From Xanthomonas euroxanthea (GTDB taxonomy: Bacteria; Pseudomonadota; Gammaproteobacteria; Xanthomonadales; Xanthomonadaceae), in the NCBI RefSeq assembly GCF_900476395.1, contig NZ_UIHB01000004.1:248001-312000 (forward strand): a stretch of 64,000 bases of DNA, in the 5' to 3' direction. Within the stretch, counting starts at the first letter, position 1, and every line of letters starts with the position of its first letter. Position numbers and translations under genes: made by a program. The notes under the pieces were generated by a model. That model did not search any database and had not been told where the DNA came from. It worked only from the letters and a program-made list of their open reading frames with translations. Shown here one piece after another: positions 60,522 to 64,000 of the stretch.

Positions 60522-61009
60522 GGCGCATCCAGGCGTGGCGTTGCCGGCGATGGGCCCGGCAACGCTGACCTTTGTGGTGCGTTGAAGGCGAGGTGTCATC
60601 GCCTGCGTCGCGGTGGCCGCTGGTGACGCTGGCCGCGCAGGACGCCCGGCATCGGTGCGGGCCTGAGACGCCTCTTAGGCCCGCGCCGACGCTGAACAGG
60701 CGCGGCGCCGGCGCTGCAACCGGCTCGATGGCGTCCAGACGGGCCCGGCCGTTCCTAGCAATGGCGCACACCCTGCGCCACCGCAGGCTCCATTCAGGCG
60801 GCGGCGTAGCGACAGGCTTTGCTTTTGTCTTGTGGCTGTCATACCTTTCTGAAAGGTGTCCATGGACGGGCATGGGTGGGGACCCTCGAAGCAGCCGATG
60901 GACGTTGTCGCCGGTCACGGTGACGCCTGTGCATCGCCGCTGTTTCATCACGATCTGCAGCGTGTCGAGCCGGCGCGCTGCCGACGCTTGCCAGGGCCGC
61001 CCTCGCCTC
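60522..61009. other. 488-bp gap between hemL and the MalT-type regulator
   Basis: Apart from the hairpin after hemL I see a small dyad ACCTTT-CTG-AAAGGT (60843-60857) and no gene. The frame of the regulator stays open back to 60572, but the sequence before 61010 is Arg/Ser/Pro-rich and unlike protein. Confidence 0.5.
60538..60565 (+). terminator. Hairpin after hemL
   Basis: A perfect 10-bp stem GCGTTGCCGG / CCGGCAACGC, 17 nt after the hemL stop, followed only by TGACCTTTG. Probably a weak or Rho-aided terminator. Confidence 0.5.
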
Positions 61010-63778
61010 ATGCTCAAGCCTGTTGCGTTGCTCACGCCGCGCCCCTCACCGCCGCGCGATTCCGCTCTTCCCGATTGGCTGCTCGCCAGCAAGCTGGAGC
61101 CGCCGCTGCCGCGTCCCGGTGCGGTGGTGCGCAGCACCTTGCTGGCGGCGCTGGATCAGGCACAAGCCCGGCCGCTCACCCTGCTGCTGGCGCCGCCCGG
61201 ATTCGGCAAGACCACACTGCTGGCGCAGTGGCATGCGCAGCTGCGCGCGCGCGACCACGCCGTGGCCTGGCTGTCGCTGGACGAAGAGGACACCGATGCC
61301 ACGCGCTTCCTTGGCCACCTGGCGTTGGCGCTTCAGCACGCAGGCGCCGATCCGGCACTGTGTGCGGCGGTGCTGCACAACCGCGACCAGGATCCGCGCG
61401 AGGCGGTGACGGTGCTGCTCCGCGCGCTACGCACTGCGCCCCGGCGCATCAGCATGATCCTCGACGATTACGACCGGCTCGGCAGCGGCATCGTCGACGA
61501 GCTGGTGCTGCGCCTGGTCGAGCACGGCGGCGGACGTCTGCACCTGTTGCTGGCGACCCGGCGCGTACCGGCACTGCCGCTGGCGCGGCTGGACCTGCAG
61601 GCGCAGCTCAGCCGTCTTGGCAGCGCGCAGCTGGCACTGGATGAGCCCGAAGCGCAGGCGTTGCTGGGCCCCCAGGTGCCGGCGCCGGTCGTGGACGAAT
61701 TGCTGCGCTACACCGAAGGCTGGCCGGTGGCGCTGCATCTGGCGCGCTTGTGGCTGGAAGGCGGCGCGCAGCGTCAACAGGAGGTGGCCGCGCGCTTCTC
61801 CGGCCGCAGCGCGCAGATTGCCGCGTATCTGGCCGAGCAGGTGGTCAACGACCTGGATGCCGACACGCGCGACCTGCTGTTGCGGACCAGCCCCCTGGAG
61901 CGCGTCAACGCAGCGCTGGCCGATGCGGTGCGTCAGTGCGACGACAGCGGCCGGCTGCTGGCGCGCCTGGAACATTTCCACGGCCTGCTGGTGCCCATGG
62001 ATGGCGAGCGCGAGTGGTTCCGCTATCACCCCTTGTTTGCCGACTTCCTGCAGCAACTGCTCGATCGCGAACACCCCGGTCAGGCCACCCAACTGCATCA
62101 ACGGGCCGCACGCTGGTTTGGCGATCATCGGTACCTGGCCGACGCGGTGCGGCACGCATCGCGTGCCGATTGCAGCGACCTGGCCGCCAGCTACATCGCG
62201 CGCGCCGGTACCTGGCAACTAGTGCTGACCCACGGCACGCACGCGGTACGCGCTCTGCTGCGGCATTTCGAACACCGCACCATCCGCGACACCCCGGCGC
62301 TGAATCTCACCCAGGCACATCTGCACGCGAAGCTCGGCGAATTCAGCCATGCGCGCCTGCTGCTGGAACGCTTCCGCGACTTTCCGGCTGCGCTGCGCGA
62401 GCCCTTGCAACGCGACTACACGGTGGTGGTGGCGCTGTTGCGCGATCGCCTCGACGAGATCTGCGGCAATCCGCATGGTCTGACCCAGATCGCCGCGCAA
62501 GCCTCCGCGCTGGACGAGGACGACCACCTGGGCCGCGGCATGCTGCTGTGCATCTGTGCCACCACCGCCATTGCGCAGGGTGCCTTTGCAACTGCCGAAC
62601 GCTACGCCCTGAACGCACGCGATGCGATGCAGCGCGGCGGCAGCGAACCAGGCGGGGGCCAGGCGCTGCTGGCGCTGGGCCAGAGTTTTTTCTATCGCGG
62701 ACAGCTCGGTGACGCCGAAGCCTGTTACCGGCAGGCCCTGCACTGGTGCGCCCGCTCCCCGCAGCTGGATCGCGTGCTGGAGGCCGCCGGCCAGTGCCTG
62801 CTCGCACAACTGCACTACGAACGCGGCCACCACGACGATGCGGCCGACCTGCTGCATCCGGCACTGGAATTGCTGGAACAGCACGATGGCGGCATGGACG
62901 TGCTGGCCGCCGCCTACGACACCGCGCTGGGATTGGAGCGTGTGCGCGACCACAGCGGGCGTAGTGCCTTGGCGCTGCTCGAACACGTCGAGCAGATCGC
63001 GCACGGGCGCAAGCTGACGCGCCTGTCGGAACTGGCTGCAGCATGGCGTTTGATGCTGTTGCTGGAGCATCCGGGCAATGCCGCCATCGATGTGCTGATT
63101 GCACGCACCGGCGGCGAATCCGGATTGGCGCATACGCTGCGCTCGCCCCACCGCTGGCGCGACCGCGCGGCGATGGGCTTTGCGCTGGCACGCTGGCATC
63201 GGCTGGCCGGACGCAGCAGCGCCGCGCTGACCATCCTGGGCCAGATCGAACAGGCCTGCCTGGCCAACGACAACCTGTGCCACCTCGCGCGCACCCGCGC
63301 GCGCATCGCCCTGGTGCTGCAGCAACGCGGCGAACTGGTCGCGGCGCTACCGCACCTGTATAGCGCGCTCGACCATGTGGCACTGACGCAAAGCTGGCAG
63401 GCGATCGTCGAACTCGGACTGCCGGCCAAGGCGATGCTGCGCTCGCTGCGCCAGCACGACCCGCATACCGTCGGCGGCACCACACGCGCACTCACCATCC
63501 AGGCCCTGCTCGAACGCCTCAGCGGCGACGAGGACCCGGCCGGCGACATCTTCAGCGAGCGCGAGCTGGAAGTGCTCGCGCAACTGGCACGTGGGTATTC
63601 CAACAAGCAGATCGCACGCTGTTTGCATCTGTCGGAAAACACGGTCAAGTTCCATTTGAAGAATCTCTATCGCAAGCTGGATGCACGCAGCCGCGAAAGC
63701 GCGCTGGCGCAGGCCTTGCAACGCGGGTTGTTGCGCGCAGCCGATCCACCAGGCAATTCGGAAACGGTGCCGGGCTGA
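61010..63778 (+). CDS. MalT-type LuxR-family ATP-binding transcription regulator
   Basis: A 922-residue signal-transduction ATPase (STAND class). Walker A is APPGFGKTT (61-69) and a Walker B-like ISMILDDYDRL follows. A winged-helix segment (LLRYTEGWPVALHLARLWLE) and an array of TPR-like repeats from about 400 to 820 come next. The C-terminal LuxR helix-turn-helix reads FSERELEVLAQLARGYSNKQ, IARCLHLSENTVKFHLKNLY, KLDARSRESAL. Such regulators bind an inducer through the repeats and need ATP. No inducer or target can be read here; neighbours are hemL and an unassigned tail. The start at 61010 is an estimate. Confidence 0.88.
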   Translation: MLKPVALLTPRPSPPRDSALPDWLLASKLEPPLPRPGAVVRSTLLAALDQAQARPLTLLLAPPGFGKTTLLAQWHAQLRARDHAVAWLSLDEEDTDATRFLGHLALALQHAGADPALCAAVLHNRDQDPREAVTVLLRALRTAPRRISMILDDYDRLGSGIVDELVLRLVEHGGGRLHLLLATRRVPALPLARLDLQAQLSRLGSAQLALDEPEAQALLGPQVPAPVVDELLRYTEGWPVALHLARLWLEGGAQRQQEVAARFSGRSAQIAAYLAEQVVNDLDADTRDLLLRTSPLERVNAALADAVRQCDDSGRLLARLEHFHGLLVPMDGEREWFRYHPLFADFLQQLLDREHPGQATQLHQRAARWFGDHRYLADAVRHASRADCSDLAASYIARAGTWQLVLTHGTHAVRALLRHFEHRTIRDTPALNLTQAHLHAKLGEFSHARLLLERFRDFPAALREPLQRDYTVVVALLRDRLDEICGNPHGLTQIAAQASALDEDDHLGRGMLLCICATTAIAQGAFATAERYALNARDAMQRGGSEPGGGQALLALGQSFFYRGQLGDAEACYRQALHWCARSPQLDRVLEAAGQCLLAQLHYERGHHDDAADLLHPALELLEQHDGGMDVLAAAYDTALGLERVRDHSGRSALALLEHVEQIAHGRKLTRLSELAAAWRLMLLLEHPGNAAIDVLIARTGGESGLAHTLRSPHRWRDRAAMGFALARWHRLAGRSSAALTILGQIEQACLANDNLCHLARTRARIALVLQQRGELVAALPHLYSALDHVALTQSWQAIVELGLPAKAMLRSLRQHDPHTVGGTTRALTIQALLERLSGDEDPAGDIFSERELEVLAQLARGYSNKQIARCLHLSENTVKFHLKNLYRKLDARSRESALAQALQRGLLRAADPPGNSETVPG

Positions 63779-64000
63779 CCTCCAGCTACGGCGCTGACGC
63801 GCGGCAAGACGCCACTTCGGGCGGCCGGAGGCGGTGATGACACCTGCACGCTGCGGCAAGCTGGTCTATCTCGGCATCCAGAAGCGGCCCGGTCACGACA
63901 ACACATGGAGCCTGCCACAACAGCGCGCCTTCCTTTACGCGCAGTTCTCCGCGCACCGTCTACGACGGTCGCTGGCGCTGCCGTCCGCTCCGCTCACGAT
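63779..64000. other. Unassigned right end of the window
   Basis: An ATG at 63837 opens a plus-strand frame that stays open to the window edge, but I do not recognise the residues. The minus strand also has open stretches. Nothing can be called with confidence from 220 bp. Confidence 0.3.

Noticed and set aside
60572-61009. N-terminal extension of the MalT-type regulator to 60572
   Set aside because: The extra 146 codons are Arg/Ser/Pro/His-rich and lack family similarity; ATG 61010 gives a normal N-terminus for the family.
63786-64000. Minus-strand frame at the right edge (GELRVKEGALLWQ-like)
   Set aside because: It contains an in-frame TAG about 40 nt from the edge and only about 56 codons remain. 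No similarity recognised.

Overview
The window reads as chromosomal DNA of a Xanthomonas-type gammaproteobacterium. The evidence is high GC with NNC/NNG codon use, a stand-alone XVIPCD protein (the type IV secretion signal domain of this group), an Oar-like TonB-dependent receptor, and a familiar core gene order (pilMNOPQ/ponA, gmk-rpoZ-spoT, zapA-6S RNA-fau). The genus call is inference; the species cannot be set from the sequence alone.

Layout. 0-3.3 kb: the 5' end of transketolase, a dicarboxylate/amino-acid:cation symporter, and a gene-free block of structured repeats. 3.3-10.4 kb: a six-gene MoxR/Bat operon (moxR, DUF58, DUF4381, batA, a batB-batC fusion, batD), all minus strand with overlapping ends. 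10.4-15.6 kb: the type IV pilus assembly operon pilMNOPQ, divergent from penicillin-binding protein 1A. The secretin-coding 3' part of pilQ is clearly AT-richer than everything around it. 18-24.7 kb: a hypothetical gene, citrate synthase, ribosomal protein L31 type B, a nucleoside hydrolase, recG and ridA.

24.9-34.4 kb holds a complete galactarate/glucarate catabolic cluster. It encodes an OprD-type porin, an MFS hexarate transporter, GarD and GudD dehydratases, KdgD, a 2-oxoglutarate semialdehyde dehydrogenase and a divergent LysR regulator. Together they would take both hexarates across two membranes and convert them to 2-oxoglutarate. The cluster lies between ridA-recG and spoT-rpoZ-gmk, genes that often neighbour each other, which suggests an insertion.

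34.8-54.7 kb is housekeeping: spoT, rpoZ, gmk, yicC, the overlapping rph-VOC-rdgB-hemW run, a DUF1631/PilZ pair, pepQ, the XVIPCD protein, pepP, UPF0149, a short coiled coil, zapA, 6S RNA with a strong terminator, fau, an EVE protein, rpiA, a DUF192 lipoprotein, a SirB1-like protein, rubredoxin and thiE. 54.7-64 kb: a second block of the structured repeats, the Oar-like receptor, hemL and a MalT-type LuxR regulator.

Two repeat systems stand out. One is a short GGGAATC-type element that fills the gap between a stop codon and the next start at four places, with a single-armed copy after ponA. The other is a composite of 108-bp (type A) and about 103-bp (type B) nested palindromes, present in the same order in two blocks 52 kb apart. 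I found no tRNA, rRNA, CRISPR array, transposase or integrase.
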